Assembly: GCA_002731275.1 (NCBI GenBank)
Contig: PCBK01000162.1
Span: forward strand, 1-64,000
Length of the DNA: 64,000 bases
Reading direction: 5' to 3'
Source of the DNA: Deltaproteobacteria bacterium
Lineage (GTDB): Bacteria; Myxococcota_C; UBA6777
Shown here: positions 1-10,285 of the stretch, piece after piece
How the letters are laid out: each line of letters starts with the position of its first letter
Numbering within the stretch: the first letter of the stretch is position 1
Program-made: the position numbers and the translations under genes
Notes under the pieces: model-generated
What the model was told of the DNA's origin: nothing
The model's input: the letters and a program-made list of their open reading frames with translations, nothing else
Databases searched by the model: none

Positions 1-256
1 CTCAGGGGGATGGAGAGGTTTGTAGAAGGGGTGGTTGCAAAGTGAATGAAGCAAATGACAACCGCATATGTTGTCCGAGCAATCGAGCGTTAAGAGGATG
101 TCGCTTGCGACATACGTATGATCATGAGGGATTGTGTTGTATGTTCGGGTGCATTTTGCGAAGACACAAGTGCAGCTGCCCCTGGATCAGCACTCTAGTG
201 TCTCCTGTATACATCGGTTGATTGTCTTGTCAAATAAGGGGAGTTTGCGGATATAT

Positions 257-3200
257 TTAAGATTTCTTTTTTGTTTTGGTGGGTTTCTTGGCTGTGGTTG
301 TTTTCTTGGTCGTGGCTTTTTTTGCGGTGGTCTTTTTCGCAGTCGTAGTCTTGGTTGTGGGTTTTTTCTTGGTTGCAGGTTTCTTGGTGGTGGTCTTTTT
401 CGCAGTTGTAGTTTTGGCTGTCGCCTTCTTTGTAGCTGTCGCCTTTTTTGTAGCTGTCGCCTTCTTTGTAGCTGTCGTCTTCTTCGTTGTGGTGGCTTTT
501 TTGGCCGTGGTTGTTTTCTTCGTTGTCGTCGACTTTTTGGCTGGCGCTTTCTTCGCAGATTTTTTGGTGGTGGTCTTTTTTGGTGCGACAGGCTCTGAAG
601 GTACCACTTCTTCTGTGGGTTCTTTTTCTATTGTCTTTTTGGCAGTTGCTTTCTTTGTTGTCGTCGATTTTTTGGCTGTTGCCTTTTTTGTTTCTTTGCT
701 AGGTGGAGTGAGGGAAACACCTTGTTGTTGGAAGATCTCCTTGAGGAATTCACCTGTGTAACTTGTGGGGTGAAGGGCGACTTCTTCGGGAGTTCCTTCG
801 ATCAAGAGCTCTCCACCTCGATCACCACCTTCTGGTCCGAGATCGATGATCCAGTCAGCCGTCTTGATCACGTCGAGTTGGTGTTCAATGACGAGAACAG
901 TGTTCCCTTCATCTGCGAGTCTATGAAGGACTTTGAGGAGCTGTTCAACGTCCGCGAAGTGGAGTCCTGTTGTGGGTTCATCGAGGATATAGAGGGTGCG
1001 CCCTGTGGAGCGACGGCTGAGCTCTTTGGAGAGTTTGACACGTTGGGCTTCTCCACCAGAGAGGGTCGTCGCAGATTGTCCAAGAGCGACGTAGCTGAGA
1101 CCCACATCCTTCAGGGTTTGGAGTTTTCTTCTGATGTTGGGGATGGCGTCAAAGAACGCCAAGCCTTCCTCGACAGTCATACTCAGGATCTCTGCGATGT
1201 TTTTGCCTTTGTAAAGGATCTCAAGAGTCTCTCTGTTAAAGCGTTGCCCTTTGCAAGCCTCACAAGTGACGAAGACGTCTGGCAAAAAGTGCATCTCGAT
1301 GCGGATGATTCCAGCTCCTTCACATTCTTCGCAGCGACCACCTTTGACATTGAATGAGAAGCGGCCTGCTTTGTACCCACGCGCACGTGCTTCGGGGATT
1401 TGTGCGAACAAGGTCCGGATGGGGGTAAACAAATCGACGTAAGTCGCAGGGTTGGAGCGAGGCGTCCGACCGATCGGTGATTGGTCGATGTTGATGATTT
1501 TATTGATATGTTCGAGGCCTTCGATGCGCCGGACCTCTCCAACACGTCCTTTGGCGCCGTGAAGGTGCTGGGCTATATAGCGGTACAATGTGTCGATGAT
1601 CAGGCTGGACTTTCCGGAGCCAGAGACACCTGTGACACAAGTCAATGTGCCGAGAGGGATATCGACGTCTTGATGCTTGAGGTTGTTGTGGTAAGCTCCA
1701 ACAATACGAATGAATTCTCCATTGCCCGGTCGTCTCTGCTTGGGGATCTCTATCTGCCTCTTGCCGCTGATGAATTGTCCCGTGAGACTCGCCTCAATCT
1801 CACAGATCTCCTCTGCGGTCCCTTGGGCGATAATCTCTCCACCATGTACACCTGCGCCTGGACCCATGTCGATGATGTGGTCGGCATTTCGCATCGTCTC
1901 TTCATCGTGCTCGACGACGAGAACTGTGTTGCCAATATCCCGTAGGTGGCAGAGTGTTTTGAGTAGCCTGTGGTTGTCTCTTGGGTGGAGGCCGATAGAA
2001 GGCTCATCGAGGATATACAAGACCCCCATGAGAGAGGAGCCGATCTGTGTGGCGAGTCGGATCCGTTGGGCTTCTCCGCCTGAAAGTGTGCCAGCTGTAC
2101 GGCTCAAGGAGAGGTAATCAAGGCCAACGTCGAGGAGAAATTGTAGGCGCTCGCGAATCTCTTTGAGGACACGACGTCCAACCTCCAGATCTCTACCTGA
2201 CAAGTTGAGTTGTTTGAAGAATTTCGCGGCGTCCTTGATCGACATATGTGTGACGTCGGAGATGTTTTGACCACTGACGAGAATGTACCGGCTCTCCACA
2301 CGGACGCGGGCACCTTTGCAGGTTTCACACGAACGTTGGCGCATAAAGCGTGAGATCTCTTCTTGTCTTTTCTCCGAATCACTCTCTTGATACCAACGCT
2401 CCATCGCTGGGATCAGTCCTTCGACGCGCAAAATGTAATTCCATCCATGTAACCAACGCCGACGTCCCCGACGCTTTCCTTTCTTTTTTGGATCCCCAAA
2501 GAGCAGGATCTGTTGGATGTCTTGTGGGATCTCGCCAAAAGGTTTGTCAACACTGACACCAAGCTCTTCACAGATCTCAGTCATGACTTCACCTGCACGA
2601 CTGTCCTTGGTCTTACCCCAAGGAGCGATCGCACCGTCACTGATTGAGAGGCTGTGATCGGGAACGATCAAGGAGGGGTCGATGTAGTTCTCTGAGCCAA
2701 GACCATCACAAGAAGGACAGGCTCCTTGTGGAGCGTTGAAGGAGAACATACGCGGTGATATTTCGGGATAGGAGATCCCACAATCCATACACGCGTGATG
2801 CTCACTCAACAGCAACTCGTCACCGTCCTTAAGCAGGATACGGATGATGCCTTCACCGAGTCGAAGGGCAGCTTCGACGGAATCTGTCAGGCGGTTTTTC
2901 ACACCTTCACGCACGGAGAGTCGGTCGATGTACACGTCGATGTCGTGCTTCTTTTTGCGGTCGACTTCGATATCATCGCCAAGATCGAAGGTCTCTCCGT
3001 CGATTCTGACACGGACGTAGCCTTCTTTGCGTAGCTGTTCAAGTTCTTTTTTGTACTCTCCTTTGCGACCCCTCACGAGAGGGGCGAGGACGGAGAATCG
3101 TGTCTTCTCTGGAAGGCTGAGGATCTTGTCGACCATTTGTTGGACAGTTTGCCCTCGGATGGGTTTCCCACAGTTGTAGCAAAAGGCTTTTCCTACGCGG

Positions 3201-3544
3201 GCAAAAAGTAAGCGAAGGTAGTCGTAAATCTCCGTGACCGTTCCGACTGTTGAGCGTGGGTTGCGGTGTGTGGTCTTTTGCTCGATCGCGATCGCGGGGC
3301 TCAACCCCTCGATAAAGTCGATGTCAGGCTTGTCCATTTGAGGGAGGAATTGCCGGGCATAGGCTGAGAGTGATTCGACGTAGCGTCGCTGACCTTCTGC
3401 GTAAATGGTGTCAAACGCGAGGGAAGATTTTCCACTCCCACTCAAGCCCGTCACAACGACGAGTTTGTCTCGTGGGATCTTTGCTTCGATATCCTTCAGG
3501 TTGTGCTCACGTGCGCCACGGACCAGGATGTGATCTTTTGCCAT
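257..3544 (-). CDS. uvrA: Excinuclease ABC subunit A (UvrA) with long basic C-terminal tail
   Basis: This is the damage-recognition ATPase of nucleotide excision repair; it loads UvrB at DNA lesions in the cytoplasm. The N-terminal Walker A motif [10 protein letters not shown] lies near residues 33-42. Two ABC signatures ([12 protein letters not shown] and [12 protein letters not shown]) and two Walker B segments ([10 protein letters not shown] and [10 protein letters not shown]) are present, and CxxC pairs of the zinc modules are visible (CMDC/CPSC and CEEC/CEAC). The protein has 1095 residues, whereas UvrA is usually about 940-950. The extra ~150 residues after about residue 945 are an almost pure Lys/Thr/Ala tail, interrupted once by an acidic Pro-rich segment. 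The start ATG follows an AAGG about 8 bases upstream. No neighbour is co-transcribed. I saw no clear LexA-type box upstream. Confidence 0.97.
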   Translation of the reverse strand: MAKDHILVRGAREHNLKDIEAKIPRDKLVVVTGLSGSGKSSLAFDTIYAEGQRRYVESLSAYARQFLPQMDKPDIDFIEGLSPAIAIEQKTTHRNPRSTVGTVTEIYDYLRLLFARVGKAFCYNCGKPIRGQTVQQMVDKILSLPEKTRFSVLAPLVRGRKGEYKKELEQLRKEGYVRVRIDGETFDLGDDIEVDRKKKHDIDVYIDRLSVREGVKNRLTDSVEAALRLGEGIIRILLKDGDELLLSEHHACMDCGISYPEISPRMFSFNAPQGACPSCDGLGSENYIDPSLIVPDHSLSISDGAIAPWGKTKDSRAGEVMTEICEELGVSVDKPFGEIPQDIQQILLFGDPKKKGKRRGRRRWLHGWNYILRVEGLIPAMERWYQESDSEKRQEEISRFMRQRSCETCKGARVRVESRYILVSGQNISDVTHMSIKDAAKFFKQLNLSGRDLEVGRRVLKEIRERLQFLLDVGLDYLSLSRTAGTLSGGEAQRIRLATQIGSSLMGVLYILDEPSIGLHPRDNHRLLKTLCHLRDIGNTVLVVEHDEETMRNADHIIDMGPGAGVHGGEIIAQGTAEEICEIEASLTGQFISGKRQIEIPKQRRPGNGEFIRIVGAYHNNLKHQDVDIPLGTLTCVTGVSGSGKSSLIIDTLYRYIAQHLHGAKGRVGEVRRIEGLEHINKIINIDQSPIGRTPRSNPATYVDLFTPIRTLFAQIPEARARGYKAGRFSFNVKGGRCEECEGAGIIRIEMHFLPDVFVTCEACKGQRFNRETLEILYKGKNIAEILSMTVEEGLAFFDAIPNIRRKLQTLKDVGLSYVALGQSATTLSGGEAQRVKLSKELSRRSTGRTLYILDEPTTGLHFADVEQLLKVLHRLADEGNTVLVIEHQLDVIKTADWIIDLGPEGGDRGGELLIEGTPEEVALHPTSYTGEFLKEIFQQQGVSLTPPSKETKKATAKKSTTTKKATAKKTIEKEPTEEVVPSEPVAPKKTTTKKSAKKAPAKKSTTTKKTTTAKKATTTKKTTATKKATATKKATATKKATAKTTTAKKTTTKKPATKKKPTTKTTTAKKTTAKKATTKKTTTAKKPTKTKKKS
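417..488 (-). repeat. 18-bp tandem repeat in the uvrA tail
   Basis: Four consecutive 18-base units are nearly identical on the plus strand (each begins gctgtcgcc or gctgtcgtc). On the coding strand they encode the Lys-Lys-Ala-Thr-Ala-Thr type repeat of the UvrA tail. The low divergence suggests that the tail expands and contracts by slippage or unequal recombination. Confidence 0.85.
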
Positions 3545-3858
3545 CTGGGGAAACCTTTCGTGTTTTTTCTACAAGCAGGAACATTTGATTTGAGCGGAGT
3601 ATGGACTTTCTCTATGGGACTGATCTTTTTTTCAGTCATTGGAACGCACAATATAGGGAATCCATATACGCAAATCAATCCCTTTTTCTTGGAGGTCTTG
3701 AAGGTATCGTCTGGCTATTTTGTCGGGGAGGGTTGCAGAGGTTACTGAATAGGTGATTTGGTTGCCTTCTATTGGGATATAGACTACAATCGTGTGCGTC
3801 ACGTTGTCGATTGTTGAAGTCCGTGTTTTTCGGATAAACCAAGCAAGGGTGCATCATC
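3545..3858. other. Divergent intergenic region between uvrA and the kinase gene
   Basis: This 314-base stretch has no convincing gene; the short open frames in it overlap on both strands and lack good start contexts. It contains the candidate uvrA promoter (3650-3678) and, within the predicted uvrA leader, a small hairpin (GACTGA/TCAGTC arms at 3618-3623 and 3632-3637). I see no strong promoter for the rightward kinase gene. Confidence 0.6.
3650..3678 (-). promoter_or_regulatory. Candidate sigma-70-type promoter of uvrA
   Basis: Read on the minus strand: TTGATT, 17 bases, TATATT. The spacing is ideal and the -10 box matches five of six consensus bases. Predicted transcription would start near 3643, giving a leader of about 100 bases. 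Confidence 0.5.
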
Positions 3859-6800
3859 TTGTCTTCCCATCTCCCCTACGAAACAATAGGACCCTACCAA
3901 GTTCTCGCAGAGGTTGGTCGCGGTGGAGCTGCGACGGTTTACCGTGTCAGTGACGCCGAAGGAAAGATCTTTGCGCTCAAACTACTTCACTTTGCGAGTC
4001 ACAACGACCAAAGAAGAAGTGTCCGATTTCAAAGAGAGTTTCGACTCCTTTCAAACTTGCACCACCCCCATCTCATTCAGGTATACACGTACGGTGAAGA
4101 TCACGAGCGGCCTTACTTTGTGATGGATTATATTGAGGGGTGCAACCTGTGGGATTTCTATCGTAATCGTCTCGCAGGGAAAGAAGTGCATGAGCGGATC
4201 AAGTTGTTGTTTCCACTCGTCGCGCAAATTATCACGTCACTTGATTTTATCCACCAACACCAGGTGGTCCACCAGGATCTGAAGCCCGCCAATATCTTGT
4301 TGAATGTCTCCGAAGACACTGCGTATCTCGCTGATTTTGGGCTGGCCAAAGATCTGACGACAGATGAACTCTTTACACGCCCCGGATTTGTTGGGACCCT
4401 CGGCTACTCTGCACCGGAGCTGATCGAACGCAAACGGTTGGATGGTCGCACTGACTTGTATTCTCTTGGTGTGATCCTGTACACGCTGCTCTCAGATCGA
4501 CGTCCCATCGCTGTGGAAGGACGCTCTTTTCATCAGCTCGTGCAGGCCATCCGGGAGGAGATCCCAGTCCCACTCAAAGAGATCTGTCCTGCGATTCCTC
4601 ATGAAGTAGGGCGTCTTATCGATCAATTGCTCCAAAAAGATCCGGCATACCGCTATCAAAATACACGGCATCTATGGGCTGAGTTTTTGCCTTTGCTCCA
4701 GCCAAGAGGGACCACAGAAGATGTGCGTCCTCAACCTTCCCTCAAATCAACCCAACCAGAACAAGCTCCTAAGCGCGGTGGGTGGCTTTTGCAGAGCGGT
4801 TTGGTCGGGCGAGATCGAGAGTTCGAGATCTTTTCACAACAGATCAACTCGCTGCGGGAGAATAAGCAGTTTTATGCGCTCTTGTTCTTCGGTATCCACG
4901 GGATCGGGAAGAGTTTTTTACTCGATGAGTTCTCTCGTCACGCAAAAACCTTCTCAGAAGTCGTTTGTGTCCAAACCCACTTTCGAGCCTCCGAAACACC
5001 CTACAGCGCACTCACAACGCTTCTGCTCGCGCTCTGTCCCAAGCTCGAAAAGGAGATCTTGCAGTCCGAACAAGCGCGACTGCTCTCCCATATGTTCCCG
5101 GCACTCCAGGAGTTGATCCCTCCGACTGGAGAAAGACCTGCAAACCTCAACGATCCCATCACTGAGATCGCCGATCTGTTCCTACGAATGCTGCAAATGC
5201 AGCGGCAAAGAAGCCCTCATATCTGGTTCCTCGATGATCTGGATAAGGCTGATCTTGTCTCTCTGCAGATCTTACAAGTCCTATTTCTACGGCTCTCCGT
5301 CGAGAAGGATGTCCCCATCTTGATCCTCTCGACACTTGGGTACAAAGATGGTGAGCAAGCTCTGCCATTCCCACTCCCCGAGCGGGACAACGTCGAACGA
5401 CACTTTTTGTTGCCTCTCAACGAAGAGGAGGAGACGTTGTGTGTGCAGCGGATCCTCGGTCGTAATCCTTCCTACGAAGAGTTTGCGCAGATACGAGCCG
5501 CGAGCCACGGGATCCCCAAACATACCACCGAGATCGTCTACTACAGTCAATCCATGGCGCAAGATCTGGAGGACAAGCAATATTGGACTTCTCCTCCCGA
5601 AGAACACGATATGTACGCAGATCTTGTCCCTGCCCTTAAAGAACTCTCTTCTGTCTCGATGAACCCATTGCTAGAGCAAAAGCCAGCCTCACAAGACGAG
5701 GTGGACTTTATCGAAAGCATGGTCAACGAAGATGTTCTGGTTCCCCAAAATATCGAGGAGTTAGAGCTGGAAGAGCTCCACTTTAACGAGTTCGCGAGAG
5801 AAGAACTCAACGCCGAAAAAACGCAGGTGTTGGCGATCTCATCGCTCGCATTGCAGGCTTCCGAGTCCTCCTCACAAAAGCATCAACATAAAGAGACTGT
5901 GCGTACACTCTCTTCCAATGCGTTTGAGGAAAGTTTCCAACAACAGGACTCTTCAGGAACTTTTACAAAGACACAATCTCCAACAATGCCTGGTGTCAGT
6001 TCTTTTTCTGATGGAGCTGAGAGCGATGAGGTCATCGTGCTCGAAGAAATTGATGAGCTCGATGTTGTTGAAGACCTCGAAAGTATAGAGGTTGTTGAAG
6101 ACCTCGAAAGTATAGAAATTATCGATGATGTCGAAAGCATGGAGGTTATCGAGGGGGTTGAGGTTGAGGAGCTTGCCCAAGAAGATGTCGAGGAGCTTGT
6201 CCTTGAAGATGTCGAGGAGATAGAAGAATTTGACCTTGATGATCTCGCCTCTATCGAAGGAGATACAGGTCTGCTCGCGCAGGCAGAGGATGATCTCGAA
6301 GAGTTGCTCTTGGAGGACGCGTTGGTCGAGTTGGAGGAAGAGGAGGTCGAAAAGACAGGGATCTCTACCTCTCCTTACCCAACCGAACCGGGCGTTGATG
6401 TTCTGAAACCACAAACCAACCCCCTCTCCAAGACACTCTCTGATGTTGCGATGTCTGATGTTCGAGAAGCGCTTGCGTCGATCATCCCCTCGCAGAGTCT
6501 GATGGACGAGGAGGATGATATTGGCGAAGGGACATTGCTTGATCCCGATATTTTGTCAGCTTTGGGAGCTGGCGGAGACGTCACGAAGACAGAGAGAGTA
6601 CCCACAAAACCTACAGTCGAGGATTTTAACATCCCGGTGGGGGATGGGACCGAGCGTTCGATAAGACCTCCTGTTGCGATTGCGCGTCCTGTTGCGACCG
6701 CTCGCCCTGCAGCAAGCGCCGTCGCGATGGCGCGTCCGAGCACTGGTAAGACGGGTGTACACGCTGTTGGGGGGAACGACAATGTTCTGGAGGCACTCTT

Positions 6801-7584
6801 TCAACGCCGAATGGACATGTTAGGACGAACACACCGCGATTTTCTGACGCGAACTTCTTTCCTCGCTGAGGAGTTTTCCCTGCGAGAGTTAACAGATGCT
6901 CTACAAACGACGGATGAGGTGACACTGGACTTTGTGAACAACACCCTTGCGCTTCGTCTGTTGGAAGCCAAGTCGTCTGGTTTATCTGAGAGATACGCGT
7001 TCTTGCATCCGGTCTTGGGGGCCTTGTTACAGCGAGAGCTTGGTGGAAAAGAGAAGAGGGCATACTCTCTCCTCGCCGCACGTGCAATGTCGAAAGAGCG
7101 TTTACAGCAAGGGAGCGAGGACAACGCGGAGTTGATCGCGCGGCGTTTTTATGACGGACATCATTTCGTCGAAGCTGTGCTGTGGACGCTCCGCGCGATC
7201 GAGCAGTTTTTGATGGCTGGGCTTGATGGACCTTATCTCCGAATGTTGGCGTTTTTGTCCCCTGTCTTGCAAAGATGTTTCAAGTTCTCCAAACAACAAG
7301 AAGTCTTGTTGGCGTTACCCAAGTTTTTGGAAGAGAGGAATCCACCGACAAAACAGGCGCTGTGTCAGCTCTCTTTTCGGCTCTTGTGGGTGGGGATTTT
7401 GCGCAAGATTGGTGAGGAGCGCATCGCAGAGCGGCAACGAGAGGATCTGCCTTCGTTGTTGGCGGCGTACTGGGACACACTTGATGACGCATTGCACGTC
7501 ACACGTGAGTATTGGGAAAACGATGAGTATTTGGTTCCGTTGTTTGAGTTTTCAGGATGTTCGTTAGAGGACGTCGGGCTGTAG
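3859..7584 (+). CDS. Ser/Thr protein kinase fused to an AAA ATPase sensor region
   Basis: A cytoplasmic Hanks-type kinase occupies about residues 10-285. It has a Gly-rich loop (VGRGGAATVY), Lys41 in FALKLL, a catalytic loop HQDLKPAN (138-145), DFG at 159-161 and SAPE. The usual HRD is HQD here. Next comes an AAA/NACHT-like ATPase (Walker A GIHGIGKS 345-352, Walker B FLDDLD about 457-462). A very acidic, repetitive low-complexity stretch follows (about 720-860), then a Pro/Ala linker and a helical C-terminal region. The layout recalls myxobacterial and PknK-like kinases that couple a kinase to a large sensor ATPase. Start: a TTG with an AAGG about 8 bases upstream. A membrane protein gene follows 36 bases later. 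Substrates are unknown. Confidence 0.85.
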   Translation: MSSHLPYETIGPYQVLAEVGRGGAATVYRVSDAEGKIFALKLLHFASHNDQRRSVRFQREFRLLSNLHHPHLIQVYTYGEDHERPYFVMDYIEGCNLWDFYRNRLAGKEVHERIKLLFPLVAQIITSLDFIHQHQVVHQDLKPANILLNVSEDTAYLADFGLAKDLTTDELFTRPGFVGTLGYSAPELIERKRLDGRTDLYSLGVILYTLLSDRRPIAVEGRSFHQLVQAIREEIPVPLKEICPAIPHEVGRLIDQLLQKDPAYRYQNTRHLWAEFLPLLQPRGTTEDVRPQPSLKSTQPEQAPKRGGWLLQSGLVGRDREFEIFSQQINSLRENKQFYALLFFGIHGIGKSFLLDEFSRHAKTFSEVVCVQTHFRASETPYSALTTLLLALCPKLEKEILQSEQARLLSHMFPALQELIPPTGERPANLNDPITEIADLFLRMLQMQRQRSPHIWFLDDLDKADLVSLQILQVLFLRLSVEKDVPILILSTLGYKDGEQALPFPLPERDNVERHFLLPLNEEEETLCVQRILGRNPSYEEFAQIRAASHGIPKHTTEIVYYSQSMAQDLEDKQYWTSPPEEHDMYADLVPALKELSSVSMNPLLEQKPASQDEVDFIESMVNEDVLVPQNIEELELEELHFNEFAREELNAEKTQVLAISSLALQASESSSQKHQHKETVRTLSSNAFEESFQQQDSSGTFTKTQSPTMPGVSSFSDGAESDEVIVLEEIDELDVVEDLESIEVVEDLESIEIIDDVESMEVIEGVEVEELAQEDVEELVLEDVEEIEEFDLDDLASIEGDTGLLAQAEDDLEELLLEDALVELEEEEVEKTGISTSPYPTEPGVDVLKPQTNPLSKTLSDVAMSDVREALASIIPSQSLMDEEDDIGEGTLLDPDILSALGAGGDVTKTERVPTKPTVEDFNIPVGDGTERSIRPPVAIARPVATARPAASAVAMARPSTGKTGVHAVGGNDNVLEALFQRRMDMLGRTHRDFLTRTSFLAEEFSLRELTDALQTTDEVTLDFVNNTLALRLLEAKSSGLSERYAFLHPVLGALLQRELGGKEKRAYSLLAARAMSKERLQQGSEDNAELIARRFYDGHHFVEAVLWTLRAIEQFLMAGLDGPYLRMLAFLSPVLQRCFKFSKQQEVLLALPKFLEERNPPTKQALCQLSFRLLWVGILRKIGEERIAERQREDLPSLLAAYWDTLDDALHVTREYWENDEYLVPLFEFSGCSLEDVGL
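6064..6117 (+). repeat. 27-bp direct tandem duplication in the acidic kinase region
   Basis: Two adjacent 27-base copies (starting gttgttgaagacctcg) differ only at the last base. They encode a duplicated nine-residue Val-Val-Glu-Asp-Leu-Glu-Ser-Ile-Glu block, a recent in-frame expansion of the acidic linker. Confidence 0.9.
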
Positions 7585-7620
7585 TCTGGTGTTTGCACAT
7601 ATGTAAGGGATGGATGATCG

Positions 7621-8760
7621 ATGCCGCAACGTTTTGAGGGACGCCGCTTGGGTGCATTTTTGACCGTGGCTTTGGGTTGGCTTGTGGTGATGGTTTGTTC
7701 GCCACTTGTTTGGTATGGACATATACCTTGGTTGAGTGAAGGCCAGATTGGTTGGTTGTTTACATTGCCTCTGTTGCTTCTCTCTGTGGGTTTATTCGCG
7801 AATGGTTTGTGGATGTATATGCGTTCGAGTGGTCCAGACGCGGTACATGGTTACGAGTTGGCAGAGTTGATGGAGGAGCTGCAGAGGGGGGGGATGATCG
7901 CGCTGCATTTTATTCCCTTTTTGGGTGCGGTCGGGATCATCCAATTACTTCCTGGTTATATGTACACAGATGTGGGGATTCACCATCCGTTTTTGGTTAC
8001 ATTGTACGCGGCGTTGCTCTTGATAGGCTTGTCCAGATGGCTCTTTCGTCAACCATTTTGGCACGCTATCATTGGGGTCGTGGTTGCCTTCTTGTGTTTG
8101 TATTTAGGACACGTATTTCATTGGAGCTTGCCCTCTTTACGGGCTTTTGTTTGGCATGGTCTGTTTGTGTCTTTGGTGTTTTTAATGGTCTTTGCGTATA
8201 TGGGGATGGGGTTGCGCTGGTGGTTTCGTCAGACATCTTTCCGTGCATCGTTGCAACAAGGATTTTATCTCACATGGTTGTTGGTGACTTTGGGGGGGTT
8301 GCTCGTCGTTGTATGGCAAGGAGGAGTGGCGCTCAATAAAGAGCTCGCGATTCGGTTGATGCTGTTTGGTCTGCTTGTGTTGATTTGGTTAGGGATTCGT
8401 TCTATCGCCTTGTTTTGGCAGATGACATTTTTGCCTCGCTCCTTTGAGACGTTGGGTGGGAGTGGGTATGTCTATGCAGGGACGTTTCCGATGGCGTTGT
8501 TGGTGGCCTGGATTGGCTGGGTGATTTTTGGTGGTTTGCCACACCAACCCACATTCCAAAGAGACCCGATGTTGTTGTTGTCTTTGTTTGTGATCCACTT
8601 GCTTGCTGTGAGTGGCTTCTCAGCGTTGTCGAGTGTGCATCAAGACGAACTGCGTCATCAGCATCGTGTGTGGCAATTCTTTCGTCCGGTGTTGGTGTAC
8701 CTTGTGGTCTTTTTGCCGTTTGGTTTTGCAGGGGTTGCGTTTTTTCGTGCGGGGATCTGA
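7621..8760 (+). CDS. Polytopic membrane protein of unknown function
   Basis: The protein has 379 residues with roughly ten hydrophobic segments, for example residues 12-32, 42-62, 87-110, 118-136 and 140-160, and a short basic N-terminus. I recognise no family. Loops are short, and there is no extracellular domain or obvious catalytic motif. It starts 36 bases after the kinase-AAA gene on the same strand, so the two are probably co-transcribed; it could be an accessory of that kinase, but nothing in the sequence proves it. The start ATG has an AAGGGA about 11 bases upstream. The gene converges on serS with a 28-base gap. Confidence 0.7.
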   Translation: MPQRFEGRRLGAFLTVALGWLVVMVCSPLVWYGHIPWLSEGQIGWLFTLPLLLLSVGLFANGLWMYMRSSGPDAVHGYELAELMEELQRGGMIALHFIPFLGAVGIIQLLPGYMYTDVGIHHPFLVTLYAALLLIGLSRWLFRQPFWHAIIGVVVAFLCLYLGHVFHWSLPSLRAFVWHGLFVSLVFLMVFAYMGMGLRWWFRQTSFRASLQQGFYLTWLLVTLGGLLVVVWQGGVALNKELAIRLMLFGLLVLIWLGIRSIALFWQMTFLPRSFETLGGSGYVYAGTFPMALLVAWIGWVIFGGLPHQPTFQRDPMLLLSLFVIHLLAVSGFSALSSVHQDELRHQHRVWQFFRPVLVYLVVFLPFGFAGVAFFRAGI

Positions 8761-8788
8761 AGGTGCGAATAGAAGAAGGAGTGGGGTG

Positions 8789-10072
8789 TTATTGAGGGAC
8801 GATCTTGTCTTTGCCCATCCACTGACGTAGGACTTCTGGGACGACAACGCTTCCGTCTGCTTGCTGGTAGTTTTCGAGGATGGAGATAATCCCACGGCTT
8901 GTTGCGATAGCTGTCCCGTTGAGGGTGTGTGCCATGAGTGGTTTCTTTTGACCTTCTCTACGGAAGCGTGTCTTCAAACGACGAGCTTGGTAATCAGTAC
9001 AGTTCGAGGTGCTGGTGACCTCTCCGTATTTTCCTTCCTCACCACGGCCAGGCATCCACGCTTCGATGTCGTATTTTCTGTAGGCTTGTGCGCCGAGGTC
9101 ACCACGACAGCAATCCACGACTTGGTAGGGGACTCCGAGTCCCTGGAAGATCTTCTCTTCGATGCGCAAAAAGTCTTCGAGCGTGTTGTTGGATTGTTCG
9201 GGCGTTGTAAAGGCGAACATCTCGACTTTTGTGAACTGGTGAACGCGGTAAAGTCCTCTTGAGGCGCGTCCTGGTGCGCCGGCTTCGGTACGGAAGCAGT
9301 GGGAGATACCTGCGATTTTGAGGGGCAATTCTTCCTCACTGAAGATCTCATCCTGATACATCCCGCCGAGGGTAATCTCAGCGGTTGCGATGAGCGCGAG
9401 ATCCGTATTCTCAATGGAGTAGATCTGGGTGGCTTCGCCGCGGGGGTTGAAGCCGATGTTTTCGAGGATTGTTTTTCGTGCCATGTCTGGTGTTGTGTGG
9501 ACGATGAAGCCTTCTTCTTCGAGGATGCCGAGAGCGTATCGGATCAACGCGAGCTCAAGCCATACTGCGTCACCACGCAGAAAGTAGAATTTGGAACCCG
9601 TGACTTTTGAACCTCGTTCCCACTCGATCAAGCCGAGTTTGTCCGAGAGTTCAACGTGGTCGAGTGTGGGGAAGTCGAACTTCGTGGGTTCGCCCCAGTA
9701 TTTGAGCGCTTTGTTTTGTTCGTCGGTGGCGCCGTGTGGGACGTCAGGGTGTGTGAGGTTGGGGATCTGTATTTGCAGTTCGAGGAGTTGGGCCTGGGTC
9801 TCTTCGAGTTTGCTTTCGAGGTCGCTGACGTTGGTTTTGAGCGTACGTCCTTCTTCGATGAGTGGCATACGGTCTTCTTTTGTGAGGGACTTGTCCTTCA
9901 TCTGGTGAGCGATTTCATTTTGTCGTTGGCGTGTGGAGTCGACTTGTTGGATCAGCTCACGACGTTGCTCTGCGAGCTGTGCAAAACGCTCCATATCAAC
10001 GGGCATATTGCGCTCGTGGGTGTTTTTTTTGACCTCTTCGAGGTTGTCGAGGATGTAGTGAAGATCGAGCAT
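8789..10072 (-). CDS. serS: Serine--tRNA ligase
   Basis: This class II aminoacyl-tRNA synthetase charges tRNA-Ser with serine in the cytoplasm. The N-terminal ~110 residues form the long antiparallel coiled-coil arm that recognises the tRNA variable arm. The catalytic domain has motif 2 (CFRTEAGAPGRASRGLYRVH) and motif 3 (TSRGIISILENYQ), followed by the usual C-terminal VVPEVLRQWMG segment. The length of 427 residues is typical. The ATG is preceded by AGGAAG at a good distance. It is transcribed alone, with a 210-base upstream gap. Confidence 0.97.
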   Translation of the reverse strand: MLDLHYILDNLEEVKKNTHERNMPVDMERFAQLAEQRRELIQQVDSTRQRQNEIAHQMKDKSLTKEDRMPLIEEGRTLKTNVSDLESKLEETQAQLLELQIQIPNLTHPDVPHGATDEQNKALKYWGEPTKFDFPTLDHVELSDKLGLIEWERGSKVTGSKFYFLRGDAVWLELALIRYALGILEEEGFIVHTTPDMARKTILENIGFNPRGEATQIYSIENTDLALIATAEITLGGMYQDEIFSEEELPLKIAGISHCFRTEAGAPGRASRGLYRVHQFTKVEMFAFTTPEQSNNTLEDFLRIEEKIFQGLGVPYQVVDCCRGDLGAQAYRKYDIEAWMPGRGEEGKYGEVTSTSNCTDYQARRLKTRFRREGQKKPLMAHTLNGTAIATSRGIISILENYQQADGSVVVPEVLRQWMGKDKIVPQ

Positions 10073-10156
10073 GGGGACTTCCTTTCTTCATTCGATATCA
10101 ACGAAAGATACATTCTATGGATGAACGCGATGTCGCGAGAATCACATACGTCAGGT

Positions 10157-10171
10157 CAAGTCTTTGACTTG
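10157..10171 (-). other. Small perfect hairpin upstream of serS
   Basis: A six-base perfect stem (CAAGTC/GACTTG) with a three-base loop lies 85 bases upstream of the serS start. It could be part of the serS leader. There is no T-box-like sequence. Function is unknown. Confidence 0.3.
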
Positions 10172-10256
10172 CCTTGCGTGCTTTGTCAAGAGACGGGTGG
10201 CAAACGCGACGTGTTCTGTTTTTAGTTTGTGTGGAGAATAGGGGCGTGGAGGGTGC

Positions 10257-10285
10257 AGGTCACGGGCGGGATAGGCCCGCGACCT
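10257..10285 (-). terminator. GC-rich stem-loop at the stop codon of the PP2C gene
   Basis: Eleven-base arms (AGGTCACGGGC and GCCCGCGACCT) pair with one A-C mismatch around a seven-base loop. The stem overlaps the stop codon of the leftward PP2C gene. No U-run follows, so this is either an imperfect intrinsic terminator or a 3'-end stabilising hairpin. Confidence 0.55.

Noticed and set aside
134-761. Two hydrophobic plus-strand frames opposite the uvrA tail
   Set aside because: They are Val/Phe- or Cys/Gly-repeat translations of the Lys/Thr/Ala repeat read antisense, without start signals.
3545-3700. Possible LexA (SOS) box upstream of uvrA
   Set aside because: No inverted GAAC/GTTC-type or CTGT-type pair with proper spacing is visible near the promoter candidate.
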